NCBI GenBank assembly: GCA_937905855.1
Contig: CALCWU010000243.1
Coordinates: forward strand, 1 to 10,353
Length of the DNA: 10,353 nucleotides
Direction of reading: 5' to 3'
Origin: an uncultured Mollicutes bacterium
GTDB taxonomy: Bacteria; Bacillota_I; Bacilli_A; Acholeplasmatales; Anaeroplasmataceae
Position 1 is the first letter of the stretch. Every line of letters begins with the position of its first letter. The translations under genes and the position numbers were made by a program. Under the pieces are notes generated by a model. That model made no database searches. It worked only from the letters and a program-made list of their open reading frames with translations, and was not told the origin of the DNA. Of the stretch, positions 1 to 7,068 are shown one piece after another.

Positions 1-178
1 TCCTTTCATTTATTGTTTTTTTGACCTTATATTTATCCATAAGCCTTTGATAAGGAATATTAAAACTTTTAAATAATATTTTAGCGTAAAGCTTAGTAGT
101 ATAATCACTATTTTCAAAGTAAATATTAACATCTAAGGAAAAAACATAGATAATAATGAGTAAAAAAAATAATGGCAA
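1..178 (-). CDS. Start of an unrecognised membrane-anchored protein (partial, cut by window edge)
   Basis: I do not recognise this protein. About 59 codons are open to the window edge, which is unlikely by chance in DNA this AT-rich. The visible N-terminus is a hydrophobic segment (about residues 2-14, rich in L, I and F) with no positive charge before it. A polar and then basic stretch follows (ending in a Lys/Arg-rich region), as expected for a signal anchor or uncleaved signal peptide. I chose the TTG at 178 because GGTGAT at 183-188 lies four bases before it, the same arrangement as in three other genes here. An in-frame ATG at 190 is possible but has no SD. The gene begins 45 nt after the wzz stop, so it may share its transcript. 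A hairpin at 162-200 overlaps the start and could limit expression. A DUF2953-like protein is one weak guess that I cannot support further. Confidence 0.5.
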   Translation of the reverse strand, partial: MPLFFLLIIIYVFSLDVNIYFENSDYTTKLYAKILFKSFNIPYQRLMDKYKVKKTINER

Positions 179-200
179 AGCTATCACCATTATTATTTTT
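162..200 (-). terminator. A/T-rich hairpin with U-tract after wzz (possible weak terminator or attenuator)
   Basis: Positions 187-200 and 162-175 are complementary over 14 bases with one mismatch, around an 11-base loop. On the minus strand the core is AATAATGG, loop, CCATTATT, followed by a run of Ts. It lies 24 nt after the wzz stop, where an intrinsic terminator would sit. Against this, only two pairs are G-C, and the hairpin overlaps the SD and start of the next reading frame. It could therefore be a weak terminator, a translation-blocking structure, or a by-product of coding for a Leu/Phe-rich segment. Confidence 0.35.
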
Positions 201-223
201 CGATCATTATTAAATTATATACA

Positions 224-1519
224 TTATTCAGTTATTTTTTGATTATTTTTCTTATATTTAGGTAAGTCCATAATCAAAATAATAACAGAAGCAACAACAA
301 AACCACCAACAAGGCCAAGTATTGCTACATAAAGGGTTTTAACTGAACCTTCTAAAATAACAACTGAATTGTAATGATAATCAACAACTGAATTTTCCTT
401 ATAAGTAGCCTGAACTACTGATTTATAGGTATTAGTAAACTCGACTAAAGCCTTATAATAATTATCAAGCTTAGCCTCAAATGCTAATTTATCAGAAACA
501 GAAACATTACCAGACTCATTAATATATTTATTTAATATTTCAATTTGAGAATCAAGTTCAACATTTGTTGTTGTAAGCTCAGCAATTTGAGTATTAAATG
601 ATTCATATGAAGGATTAAGTGATGAACCTGAATAAACATCATTAACTAAATTCTTCAATTGAAGTGTTAATGCCTCTATTTTCTTTTCATTTTCTTCTTT
701 TTCTTTAATTAACAAATCTCTTCTTAAAACAATCGTTTCTAAATATGAAGAATCCTTAACATAACCATTTGCCTCTAATTCAGATTTCAATGAATCTATT
801 TTATTATTATCAAAATATATTTCAACATCAGACAAATATTCCTTTAATGTTTTAGTTTTATCATTATCATTCTTTATAGATGTAACCATTAATCCGTTAC
901 TATAATAATTAATCAAATTATTATAGCCATTAATTATAAAATCACGTTGAGTAACTAAATAATTAATCTGCGAATCATAAACTGTTGAATTACTATAATT
1001 AGATAAATTACTATCATAATCCATATTGGCCATTATTTCATTAACCTTAACAATTGGAACATTAGTTAATTCACTCAAGAATTCTTTTGCAATATCCTTA
1101 GAATTGAAATACTTTGCCTTAGCAGCCAAAGTATACTCACCGTTTGGAACAGTATTACCATTAACTGTTTTAGTAAGTTCAGCAATTTGAATAGAATTAG
1201 TTTCAAATAAAGAATCAATATCAATATTTTTATATTTTTGATTAGATTCTTTTGCAAGTACTAAATTATCATAAGAAATTATTTTACGATAATTAAAACT
1301 TGTTCCATCAGGATATTTATAATTACTACTTTCAGGATATTCAAGTGAAAATGTTACTGAATAGTATTCTTTATTTCTATTCAATACAACTGAAGAAAAC
1401 ACAATACTAAGAATAAATATACCAAGTGTAAAACCAAGCAATATCCACTTTCTCCTAAAAATCATATGAATCAATTCAATTAATGAAATTCCTTCATCTT
1501 CACGTTTATTTTCGTCCAT
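224..1519 (-). CDS. Wzz-type chain-length determinant (polysaccharide co-polymerase, no kinase domain)
   Basis: This 431-residue protein has the co-polymerase architecture: a short cytoplasmic N-terminus, TM1 (about 25-46) just after an FRRKW motif, a long extracytoplasmic region (about 47-394), TM2 (about 395-418) and a short basic tail. The middle includes likely coiled-coil helices (about 260-295 and 308-334). Such proteins sit in the cytoplasmic membrane and set polymer length with Wzy. No Walker motifs or C-terminal tyrosine cluster are present, so it is not fused to an autokinase. TM2 keeps a Gly-Gly pair, but the proline-rich motif usual just before TM2 is not visible. The ATG at 1519 has a strong SD (AGAGGTGG) and the gene has its own promoter (1549-1577). 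A last position, after wzx, is unusual: Gram-positive capsule operons generally carry this gene near the 5' end. The family call is firm; the partner polymerase is inferred. Confidence 0.85.
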   Translation of the reverse strand: MDENKREDEGISLIELIHMIFRRKWILLGFTLGIFILSIVFSSVVLNRNKEYYSVTFSLEYPESSNYKYPDGTSFNYRKIISYDNLVLAKESNQKYKNIDIDSLFETNSIQIAELTKTVNGNTVPNGEYTLAAKAKYFNSKDIAKEFLSELTNVPIVKVNEIMANMDYDSNLSNYSNSTVYDSQINYLVTQRDFIINGYNNLINYYSNGLMVTSIKNDNDKTKTLKEYLSDVEIYFDNNKIDSLKSELEANGYVKDSSYLETIVLRRDLLIKEKEENEKKIEALTLQLKNLVNDVYSGSSLNPSYESFNTQIAELTTTNVELDSQIEILNKYINESGNVSVSDKLAFEAKLDNYYKALVEFTNTYKSVVQATYKENSVVDYHYNSVVILEGSVKTLYVAILGLVGGFVVASVIILIMDLPKYKKNNQKITE

Positions 1520-1548
1520 ATGCCACCTCTTATTTAAATTCTAGCATA

Positions 1549-1577
1549 ATTATATAATATTTGTAGAATTTAGTCAA
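1549..1577 (-). promoter_or_regulatory. Sigma-A-type promoter for the wzz gene
   Basis: On the minus strand a TTGACT -35 element (1572-1577) and a perfect TATAAT -10 element (1549-1554) are separated by exactly 17 bases. Runs of A upstream of the -35 resemble an UP element. Transcription should start near 1542, giving a leader of roughly 22 nt that contains the AGAGGTGG SD before the ATG at 1519. A GTCAA-CTT-TTGAC palindrome (1573-1585) overlaps the -35. This is the only near-consensus promoter I found in the window. Confidence 0.75.
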
Positions 1578-1585
1578 CTTTTGAC
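1573..1585. repeat. Short palindrome over the wzz -35 element (possible operator)
   Basis: Five-base perfect arms (GTCAA and TTGAC) flank a three-base centre. Most of one arm forms the -35 hexamer of the wzz promoter, so a protein bound here would compete with RNA polymerase. Because the site is short and a TTGAC half-site is part of any good -35, chance is a real alternative. Confidence 0.3.
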
Positions 1586-1610
1586 ATTATTTTTTTAAAA
1601 CGCGTATTTT

Positions 1611-3083
1611 TTATTTTTTTGTATTTATTTTTTTCTTAATTTCTTTAAGCCCTTCCATAATTAAACTTTCTCTAAATAACAGAATTAAAGAAAAATAGAT
1701 AACAACACCTATAACAACAATTATAAAAGTATTAATCATTGATGAATCAAACCTTTTTCCGACTAAATAACAAATTATGAACATTACTATACCAGCGAAT
1801 AATTGTTTACATAAATCTTTTAAAACTCCAGAAAAATCAAGATACTTTCTAGAAAAATAAATCATAAAAATGGTTACGAAACTTTCTGCTATTACTGTTG
1901 AAATTGCAGCACCAACCGAACCATAATATTTTATAAATAAGAAATTTAAAGAAAAATTAATTATTGCACCAATAGATACTGCTAAAGTATACCTACTATC
2001 TTTTTGTATTGGAATCAGCAATGCGCCACCTAAAACAGAACCTAAACCTATTATTATTATAATTGGTGATAAAATTTTTATAATTAAAATAACATTGTTT
2101 AAATTATCAATTCCGTACTCTTTTCCTAAATACCAAGGAATAAGATTATCAGCAATAGCAATAAATCCAAAAGTCATGGGAATTCCAATCAAAAAAACAA
2201 ATTTGCATAAAACTGAAATATTATTTTTTAATTCATCAATTTTTCCATCCTTATAATACGTTGCATTTCTAGGAATAAAAACAGTAATCAATGAAGATAT
2301 AATTGTAATACTTAACTTGACTAATTTTTCACCATTGTCATAATTTCCTACGAGAGAATCATTTTTAGTTATAAAACCAATTAAGGTTTTATCTAACGTT
2401 GTATAAATAGAAACTGCAATCGTTGGTATAAACAACAAAAAAGTAGGTTTTATATGTCTGAACGGATGTAATTCCTCTATTTTTACTTTATCAAGCATTT
2501 TTTTACAATAAACCCACAGAGACATATTACTTATTAGTATAGTAGCTGCTTGTATAAAAACATATTTAGTAACATCAGATTCTTTTTTTATCAAGGCAAA
2601 AATCAAAATAATACTTATTGATTTAATAATAAAATTTCTTAATGCTATCTTTCCAAACTCTTCATTTCCTTGTAATAAAAATGTAATATCAAATATAACA
2701 GCAATTATTTGCATAGATTGCACCCATAAAAGCACACTATATTTTTGACCACAAACGTTAGTTAATATAACAATTGTATAAGCAATAAAACTAATTGCAC
2801 TAGAAAATAACCTGGAAATAATTATTTCCCAAAAATCAATTGACTGTTTATGTTTATCATGGGAATCACGTGCAATTAATCTTTGAGCATAAATTCCAAA
2901 TCCTAATGCTGCTATTAAGTTAAAGTATGAAACTATTGAATTTGTAAAACTATATTTTCCAATTCCATCTGATAATAAAATTCTTGACACATAAGGAGTA
3001 ACTAATATTGGAATAATCAAAATGTATACTTGATATATTAAATTATATATATAATTTTTTTTAATACTTTTGTTTTGTCTCAT
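1611..3083 (-). CDS. wzx: Wzx-type oligosaccharide flippase
   Basis: This 490-residue protein is hydrophobic throughout, with about 12 to 14 predicted membrane segments, and belongs to the polysaccharide exporter branch of the MOP (MATE/MVF) superfamily. The N-terminal region is typical of Wzx: a basic start, a first helix rich in I, L and V, then TPYVSRILLSDGIGKYSF and an aromatic-rich second helix, followed by a loop with QRLIAR. Length matches the family (roughly 400-500). It would move undecaprenyl-diphosphate-linked repeat units across the cytoplasmic membrane for polymerisation outside. The ATG at 3083 has an AAAGGA SD five bases upstream and lies 10 nt after the preceding glycosyltransferase, so it is co-transcribed with it. 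Wzx substrate specificity cannot be read from sequence, but the neighbours imply a 6-deoxy-L-sugar-containing unit. The C-terminus is Lys-rich. No clear terminator separates it from wzz. Confidence 0.9.
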   Translation of the reverse strand: MRQNKSIKKNYIYNLIYQVYILIIPILVTPYVSRILLSDGIGKYSFTNSIVSYFNLIAALGFGIYAQRLIARDSHDKHKQSIDFWEIIISRLFSSAISFIAYTIVILTNVCGQKYSVLLWVQSMQIIAVIFDITFLLQGNEEFGKIALRNFIIKSISIILIFALIKKESDVTKYVFIQAATILISNMSLWVYCKKMLDKVKIEELHPFRHIKPTFLLFIPTIAVSIYTTLDKTLIGFITKNDSLVGNYDNGEKLVKLSITIISSLITVFIPRNATYYKDGKIDELKNNISVLCKFVFLIGIPMTFGFIAIADNLIPWYLGKEYGIDNLNNVILIIKILSPIIIIIGLGSVLGGALLIPIQKDSRYTLAVSIGAIINFSLNFLFIKYYGSVGAAISTVIAESFVTIFMIYFSRKYLDFSGVLKDLCKQLFAGIVMFIICYLVGKRFDSSMINTFIIVVIGVVIYFSLILLFRESLIMEGLKEIKKKINTKK

Positions 3084-3093
3084 ATTTATCCTT

Positions 3094-4053
3094 TTATATT
3101 TTCTTAAATAATTTACAGATCATTTTATCAATATAATACATTAAAAAATACAGATGATGTCGCAATAAGTAAAATTGTACTTTATTATACAAACTTAATC
3201 TAATATTTGGCAAACGAGAAAATAAATCCTTAAACATATAACTATCATCATTAATAATATTATAAATCATTTTTCTTTTGTTTTTTATATGGCATTTGTT
3301 ATTATAAAAAGATATCTTTAATATATACCTATAAAAAGTACACAATGCACCTTGAGCAATAGAATTAATATCAACAAAATCAACCATAGCTTTTTGTGTC
3401 TTATCAAAATCATAAAATGCATTCATATTATAATTTGTAGTTGTATGATTATTACTTACTCTATAATTATACAAATCATGTTTTTCGAAATTAATAAGTT
3501 GAGGATTTGCACTCAAACATTTACAAATAAAAACAGAATCTTCGCCATATTTTAAATTTTTATCAAAACTTATATTATTTATCAATAGAAAATCTTTTTT
3601 AAATATTTTTCCCCAAACAACTCCAGGACCGCAAATTTTTTTAGAATTGAGAATATTTTTTTTTATTTTCTTAGATTTATGATTAATTAAAGAAGCATTA
3701 AATGAAATTATATCATACGAATTATAAATTTCAAGTATTCTTTCAAAATCAAAGTCGTTTATATAATCATCAGAGTCTAAAAAAAACAAATAATTACCCC
3801 TAGATTTTTTTAAGCCAAAATTTCTTGTATCAGACACTCCTGAATTTTCTTTTTTTAAGTAAAAAAATCTTTTATCATCTAAAAAAGTTCTTACAACATC
3901 AATAATTTTATCACTTGTTGATCCATCATCAATAATTAAAAATTCAACCTTTTCATTTTTTAGTTCTTTTAAACTTTTCAAGCATTTATCAAGATACTTT
4001 GTTGGCGTATTGTAAACAGGAATAACAAAAGACAATAGCATATTATTATTCAT
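3094..4053 (-). CDS. GT2 family glycosyltransferase
   Basis: This is a 319-residue GT-A fold glycosyltransferase acting at the cytoplasmic membrane face, transferring a sugar from a nucleotide donor to the growing lipid-linked repeat unit. Visible family-2 features, numbered from the chosen start, are an N-terminal strand FVIPVYNTP, IIDDGST (nucleotide binding, about 41-46), SDTRNFGLKKSRG before the metal-binding DSDD (93-96), and GED at about 170-172, which suits the catalytic-base region. The C-terminal third is rich in Lys, Tyr and aromatic residues and may be membrane-associated. I chose the ATG at 4053, with a GTGGGA-like SD, over an upstream TTG at 4077 that lacks one. It overlaps the acyltransferase stop by 8 nt, suggesting translational coupling. 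Base composition is the most A/T-rich of the window (17 and 22% G+C in two counted lines). Donor and linkage cannot be assigned. Confidence 0.88.
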   Translation of the reverse strand: MNNNMLLSFVIPVYNTPTKYLDKCLKSLKELKNEKVEFLIIDDGSTSDKIIDVVRTFLDDKRFFYLKKENSGVSDTRNFGLKKSRGNYLFFLDSDDYINDFDFERILEIYNSYDIISFNASLINHKSKKIKKNILNSKKICGPGVVWGKIFKKDFLLINNISFDKNLKYGEDSVFICKCLSANPQLINFEKHDLYNYRVSNNHTTTNYNMNAFYDFDKTQKAMVDFVDINSIAQGALCTFYRYILKISFYNNKCHIKNKRKMIYNIINDDSYMFKDLFSRLPNIRLSLYNKVQFYLLRHHLYFLMYYIDKMICKLFKKI

Positions 4054-4627
4054 ATTTTTCCCACTTTGCTTTCTCAAAATTATATTTTTTTATAATTTTT
4101 CCTGGGCATCCAACAACAACACAATTACTTGGAACATTATGTGTTACGATCGTATTAGCTCCAACAATCACATTATCACCGATGTTTACTCCAGAAAAAA
4201 CCTTGCTATCCATTCCAAAAAAACAATTATTACCTATCGTAACATCTCTAACAACAATTTCTTGTTTTAAAACATTAATGCCAATTTTAGAATAGCTATG
4301 ATCTAGGTTTGTAATTAAAACTCTTGCTGAAAAGCAACAATTTTCACCTATTTTTACAATCCCTGCGGATGTAATTTGACAATTTTGTTCAAAACTTGTA
4401 TTATTGCCAATAATTACTTTACTATCATACCTTTCATTTAACCAATTATCAATAATATCAATTCTAGCACCATCTAAAAAAGAAACATAGTTTCCCAAAT
4501 AAATACCACTTTTTTTACCAATCAAAAGTGGCTTATAAATTAAGGAATGTTTTCCACATTTAGCATATCCTATCTTTAAAAATGGATTTCTTCTAGCCAA
4601 TGCCATTCTTATTCTTCGAAAGTTCAT
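4046..4627 (-). CDS. Left-handed beta-helix acyltransferase (WbbJ/maltose O-acetyltransferase type)
   Basis: This 193-residue protein has the hexapeptide-repeat pattern ([LIV]-G-x4) from about residue 34 to 180, for example VIIGNNTSF, VKIGENCCF, VTIGNNCFFG and VNIGDNVIVGANTIVT, ending in the typical VPSNCVVVGCPGKIIKKY. Such trimeric enzymes usually transfer an acetyl group from acetyl-CoA to a sugar hydroxyl or amine. His110 in NLDHSY matches the conserved catalytic histidine, followed by the usual loop. Setting suggests O-acetylation of a repeat-unit sugar, though a sugar-nucleotide N-acetyltransferase cannot be excluded. The ATG at 4627 follows GCTGAT with a four-base spacer, a weaker version of the SD used elsewhere here, and sits 15 nt after the rmlB stop. 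An internal ATG at 4606 is a less likely start. The stop overlaps the next glycosyltransferase. The acceptor is unknown. Confidence 0.87.
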   Translation of the reverse strand: MNFRRIRMALARRNPFLKIGYAKCGKHSLIYKPLLIGKKSGIYLGNYVSFLDGARIDIIDNWLNERYDSKVIIGNNTSFEQNCQITSAGIVKIGENCCFSARVLITNLDHSYSKIGINVLKQEIVVRDVTIGNNCFFGMDSKVFSGVNIGDNVIVGANTIVTHNVPSNCVVVGCPGKIIKKYNFEKAKWEKYE

Positions 4628-4642
4628 AATTATCAGCAGCCT

Positions 4643-5662
4643 TTATCTATTATAGTTTTCTTTCATAAATCTCATATATTCGCCTGAAATAATATGATTT
4701 ATCCAATTTTGATGCTCAAGATTCCATTTAATTGTTGGACCTATTCCAGTTTCAAACGTATATTTTGGTTTCCAACCAAGCTCTGTCATAATTTTTGTTG
4801 GGTCCATAGCATAACGCAAATCATGACCAGCTCTATCTTTTACATATGTAATTAATGACTCAGGTTTTCCTAATTCCTTTAAAATTGTCTTAACAACCTC
4901 AAGGTTAGTTCTTTCATTATGTCCGCCTATATTATATACTTCTCCATCTCTACCTTTTCTTACAATTAAGTCAATAGCCGTACAATGATCATAAACATGA
5001 AGCCAATCACGAACATTTGCACCAGTACCATAAATTGGTAATGGTTCATTTGCAAGAGCTTTTTTAATGATTAAAGGAATTAATTTTTCAGGGAAATGAT
5101 ATGGACCATAATTATTTGAACATCTACTAATAGTACAAGGTAGACCGAACGTTCTATGATATGCTTGTACTAATAAATCTGCAGAGGCTTTAGATGCACT
5201 ATATGGACTTGATGTATGAATTGGTGTATTTTCTGTAAAGAATAAATCAGGTCTATCAAGAGGTAAGTCTCCATATACCTCATCTGTTGAAACCTGATGA
5301 TATCTTTTAATTCCATACTTTCGACAAGCGTCCATTAATGTTTCTGTACCCATAATGTTTGTTTGTAAGAAAATTCCTGGATTTTCAATACTTCTATCAA
5401 CGTGAGATTCAGCAGCAAAATTAATTACATAATCGAATTTTTCTTCTTCAAATAATTTAAAAACAGCATCTCTATTACAAATATTTTCATGAACGAATTT
5501 AAAATTTGGTTTGTTAATTATAGGTTCTAATGTTTCAAGATTACCTGCATACGTTAATGCATCAATACAAACAAATTGATCATTAGGATATGTATTAACC
5601 ATATAATGGCAAAAATTTCCACCAATGAAACCTGCTCCACCAGTTATTAAAAATTTAGACAT
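4643..5662 (-). CDS. rmlB: dTDP-glucose 4,6-dehydratase
   Basis: RmlB converts dTDP-D-glucose to dTDP-4-keto-6-deoxy-D-glucose in the cytoplasm using bound NAD+, the second step of dTDP-L-rhamnose synthesis. Numbered from the ATG at 5662, the protein is 339 residues, close to the family length. Visible are the Rossmann motif TGGAGFIG (7-14), the FAAESHVDRS signature, catalytic STDE (Thr126, Asp127, Glu128), YSASK (Tyr154 and Lys158), and NNYGPYHFPEKLIPL with a later NVRDWLHVYDHC that together contact the dTDP-sugar. All key residues are intact. A Gly replaces the more usual Ser after the Rossmann motif, probably harmless. I chose 5662 over a TTG at 5674 because GGTGAT lies four bases upstream and MSKFLITGG is canonical. 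The start follows the SDR stop with one base between (TAATATG), so the two are likely coupled. G+C content is higher than in the glycosyltransferases. Confidence 0.97.
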   Translation of the reverse strand: MSKFLITGGAGFIGGNFCHYMVNTYPNDQFVCIDALTYAGNLETLEPIINKPNFKFVHENICNRDAVFKLFEEEKFDYVINFAAESHVDRSIENPGIFLQTNIMGTETLMDACRKYGIKRYHQVSTDEVYGDLPLDRPDLFFTENTPIHTSSPYSASKASADLLVQAYHRTFGLPCTISRCSNNYGPYHFPEKLIPLIIKKALANEPLPIYGTGANVRDWLHVYDHCTAIDLIVRKGRDGEVYNIGGHNERTNLEVVKTILKELGKPESLITYVKDRAGHDLRYAMDPTKIMTELGWKPKYTFETGIGPTIKWNLEHQNWINHIISGEYMRFMKENYNR

Positions 5663-5663
5663 A

Positions 5664-6491
5664 TTAATCACCAATTATTTCCTTTATTTTTTTATTATCT
5701 CCATAAATACAAGGAGAATCATATGGTCTATCCGGAAATTTTCCATAATCAAGTTTTATTTTCAGACCATTTTCTTTTATATACCATTCAACCTTCTCTG
5801 ATAAACTTATAGGTTTTCCAGAACAAACATTGATGATTCCAAGAACTTTATTTTGTAACACAGCCTTAGATATTTGATTTACCAAATCATTTATATGAAT
5901 AAAATCATACTTATTTTTTCCAGAAGTAAATGGAAAAGTAGTTTTTTCCTCTTTCACAGCTTGTCTTATTTTACAAAAAATTGAATTTCCGTATAAATCA
6001 TCACCATAAATGTAAAAAGCACGTAGCCATTGAAATTTGCAATTATGTTGATTAGCAAAAATTTCAATTGACTTTCTCAAGGCATTTTTAGCAACACCAT
6101 ATTGTGATAATGGGTTGCAATTTGTATTTTCATCAATTGCCCCTTCATAAAATCCTACTTCATGCATAGTTCCCATAATTGCAATTTGTTTTAAGCCATT
6201 TGTAATTAGATTAGTTATAAATTTATAATGACTAGACAAGTCACTCATATGTTTATCAGAATTGTGAATAAAACCATCGCGCCAAGCTAAATGAAGGCAA
6301 ACATCCGGATGATCAAAGAAATCATACCAATTATCTCTATCTTCAAAAATATTAACATTTATAAATTTAGCCCTATAATCAACATTTTCAGAGCATAAAT
6401 CCGTGGCCACTACACTTATATTTTCATCACACAAATATTTAACAACCTTTGAACCAATATATCCATTAGCTCCAGTCACAAGAATTTTCAT
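5664..6491 (-). CDS. NAD(P)-dependent SDR; probable dTDP-4-keto-6-deoxysugar reductase in the RmlD position
   Basis: This 275-residue protein is an extended short-chain dehydrogenase/reductase (epimerase/dehydratase family). It has TGANGYIG (residues 6-13) for the dinucleotide, a Met-Gly-Thr stretch in the catalytic Ser/Thr region (about 106-109) and YGVAK (Tyr131, Lys135). A distinctive LAWRDGF segment (about 68-74) and a FTSGKNKYDFIHINDL segment follow. It is not a typical RmlD: the characteristic RmlD sequence pattern is missing. Lying between rmlC and rmlB, with no rmlD in the window, it most likely reduces the C4 keto group of the RmlC product, giving dTDP-L-rhamnose or dTDP-6-deoxy-L-talose (Tll-like). 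A 4-epimerase role is the main alternative. The ATG at 6491 has an AGGGTGAT SD with a four-base spacer and lies 10 nt after the rmlC stop. An upstream TTG at 6512 was rejected. The family is certain; the reaction is inferred. Confidence 0.85.
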   Translation of the reverse strand: MKILVTGANGYIGSKVVKYLCDENISVVATDLCSENVDYRAKFINVNIFEDRDNWYDFFDHPDVCLHLAWRDGFIHNSDKHMSDLSSHYKFITNLITNGLKQIAIMGTMHEVGFYEGAIDENTNCNPLSQYGVAKNALRKSIEIFANQHNCKFQWLRAFYIYGDDLYGNSIFCKIRQAVKEEKTTFPFTSGKNKYDFIHINDLVNQISKAVLQNKVLGIINVCSGKPISLSEKVEWYIKENGLKIKLDYGKFPDRPYDSPCIYGDNKKIKEIIGD

Positions 6492-6501
6492 TTTTATCAC
6501 C

Positions 6502-7068
6502 CTAAAACTCAATTTTGTTATCCTTTAATAAAGGATGGACTTTATCCTTTTCAGATAAAATAACATTACTACAATCAAATGGCCATGTAATATCTATATC
6601 GGGATCATTCCACATAATTCCACCCTCATCCTCAGGATGATATAATTCATCACATTTGTAACAAAATGTTGCTGTCTCGCTCAAGACAACAAATCCATGA
6701 GCAAAACCTCTAGGAATCATAAATTGATTTCCCTTTTCAGCAGATAGAATAACACCTTCCCATTTACCATAGGTTGGACTATCTTTTCTTAAATCAACAC
6801 AAACATCAAAAACCTCACCTTCAATGCAACGAACTAACTTTGCCTGAGGATAATTTTTTTGAAAATGAAGGCCTCTCAACACTCCTTTTTTAGATTTAGA
6901 CTGGTTATCTTGAACAAAATCATAATCAAGGCCAGCTTCTTTAAAATCTTTGTCTTTATAAGTCTCCATAAAATAGCCACGATTATCGCCGTATTTTTTT
7001 GGTTCGATAATATAAACATCCTTTATTGATGTTTCAATAAATTTGAAATTTCCAATAATCTTTTCCAT
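6502..7068 (-). CDS. rmlC: dTDP-4-dehydrorhamnose 3,5-epimerase
   Basis: RmlC inverts C3 and C5 of dTDP-4-keto-6-deoxy-D-glucose to give dTDP-4-keto-L-rhamnose. The 188-residue protein is a single cupin domain of normal family length. Landmarks are the N-terminal KKYGDNRGYFMETY, QDNQSKSKKGVLRGLHFQ with the general base His68, KLVRC (Lys77) and GEVFDVCVDLR. Then come MIPRGFAHGF with His124, YKCDELYHPEDEGG containing the likely acid tyrosine (Tyr137), and WNDPDIDI followed by WP. All expected active-site residues are present. Its ATG at 7068 overlaps the rmlA stop by one base (TAATG), with an AAAGGT SD about nine bases upstream inside rmlA, so translation is probably coupled. The gene ends in TAG and is followed after 10 nt by the SDR gene. 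The product passes to that reductase. Family assignment is very secure. Confidence 0.97.
   Translation of the reverse strand: MEKIIGNFKFIETSIKDVYIIEPKKYGDNRGYFMETYKDKDFKEAGLDYDFVQDNQSKSKKGVLRGLHFQKNYPQAKLVRCIEGEVFDVCVDLRKDSPTYGKWEGVILSAEKGNQFMIPRGFAHGFVVLSETATFCYKCDELYHPEDEGGIMWNDPDIDITWPFDCSNVILSEKDKVHPLLKDNKIEF

Noticed and set aside
2..76. End of a convergent plus-strand gene
   Set aside because: One plus frame is open for 24 codons to a TAA, which is not significant. The minus frame is open for the whole region and has an SD.
1075..1257. Minus-strand frame inside wzz
   Set aside because: It is an out-of-frame shadow of Leu/Ile/Lys codons. Similar shadows at 7361-7576 (in rmlA) and 8788-8979 (in GT4) were dropped for the same reason.
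1581..1610. Plus-strand TTGACA as a divergent promoter
   Set aside because: The hexamer is perfect, but no good -10 lies 16-18 bases downstream, and transcription would run antisense into wzx. It is explained by the palindrome at the minus-strand -35.
1591..1616. Possible terminator after wzx (AAAACGCGT-type symmetry next to A/T runs)
   Set aside because: The symmetric element leaves no room for a hairpin loop, has a very short G-C core and has no proper T-run on the transcript side. The A-runs fit an UP element of the wzz promoter better.
3352..3555. Plus-strand open frame of 67 codons
   Set aside because: It is antisense inside the GT2 gene and its Ile/Asn-rich content is expected from AT-rich DNA.
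4054..4077. Upstream TTG start for the GT2 gene (also TTG at 5674 for rmlB and 6512 for the SDR)
   Set aside because: Each lies inside the preceding gene without an SD, while a downstream ATG at the canonical N-terminus has a better-placed SD-like sequence (clear GGTGAT for rmlB and the SDR, weaker for the GT2).
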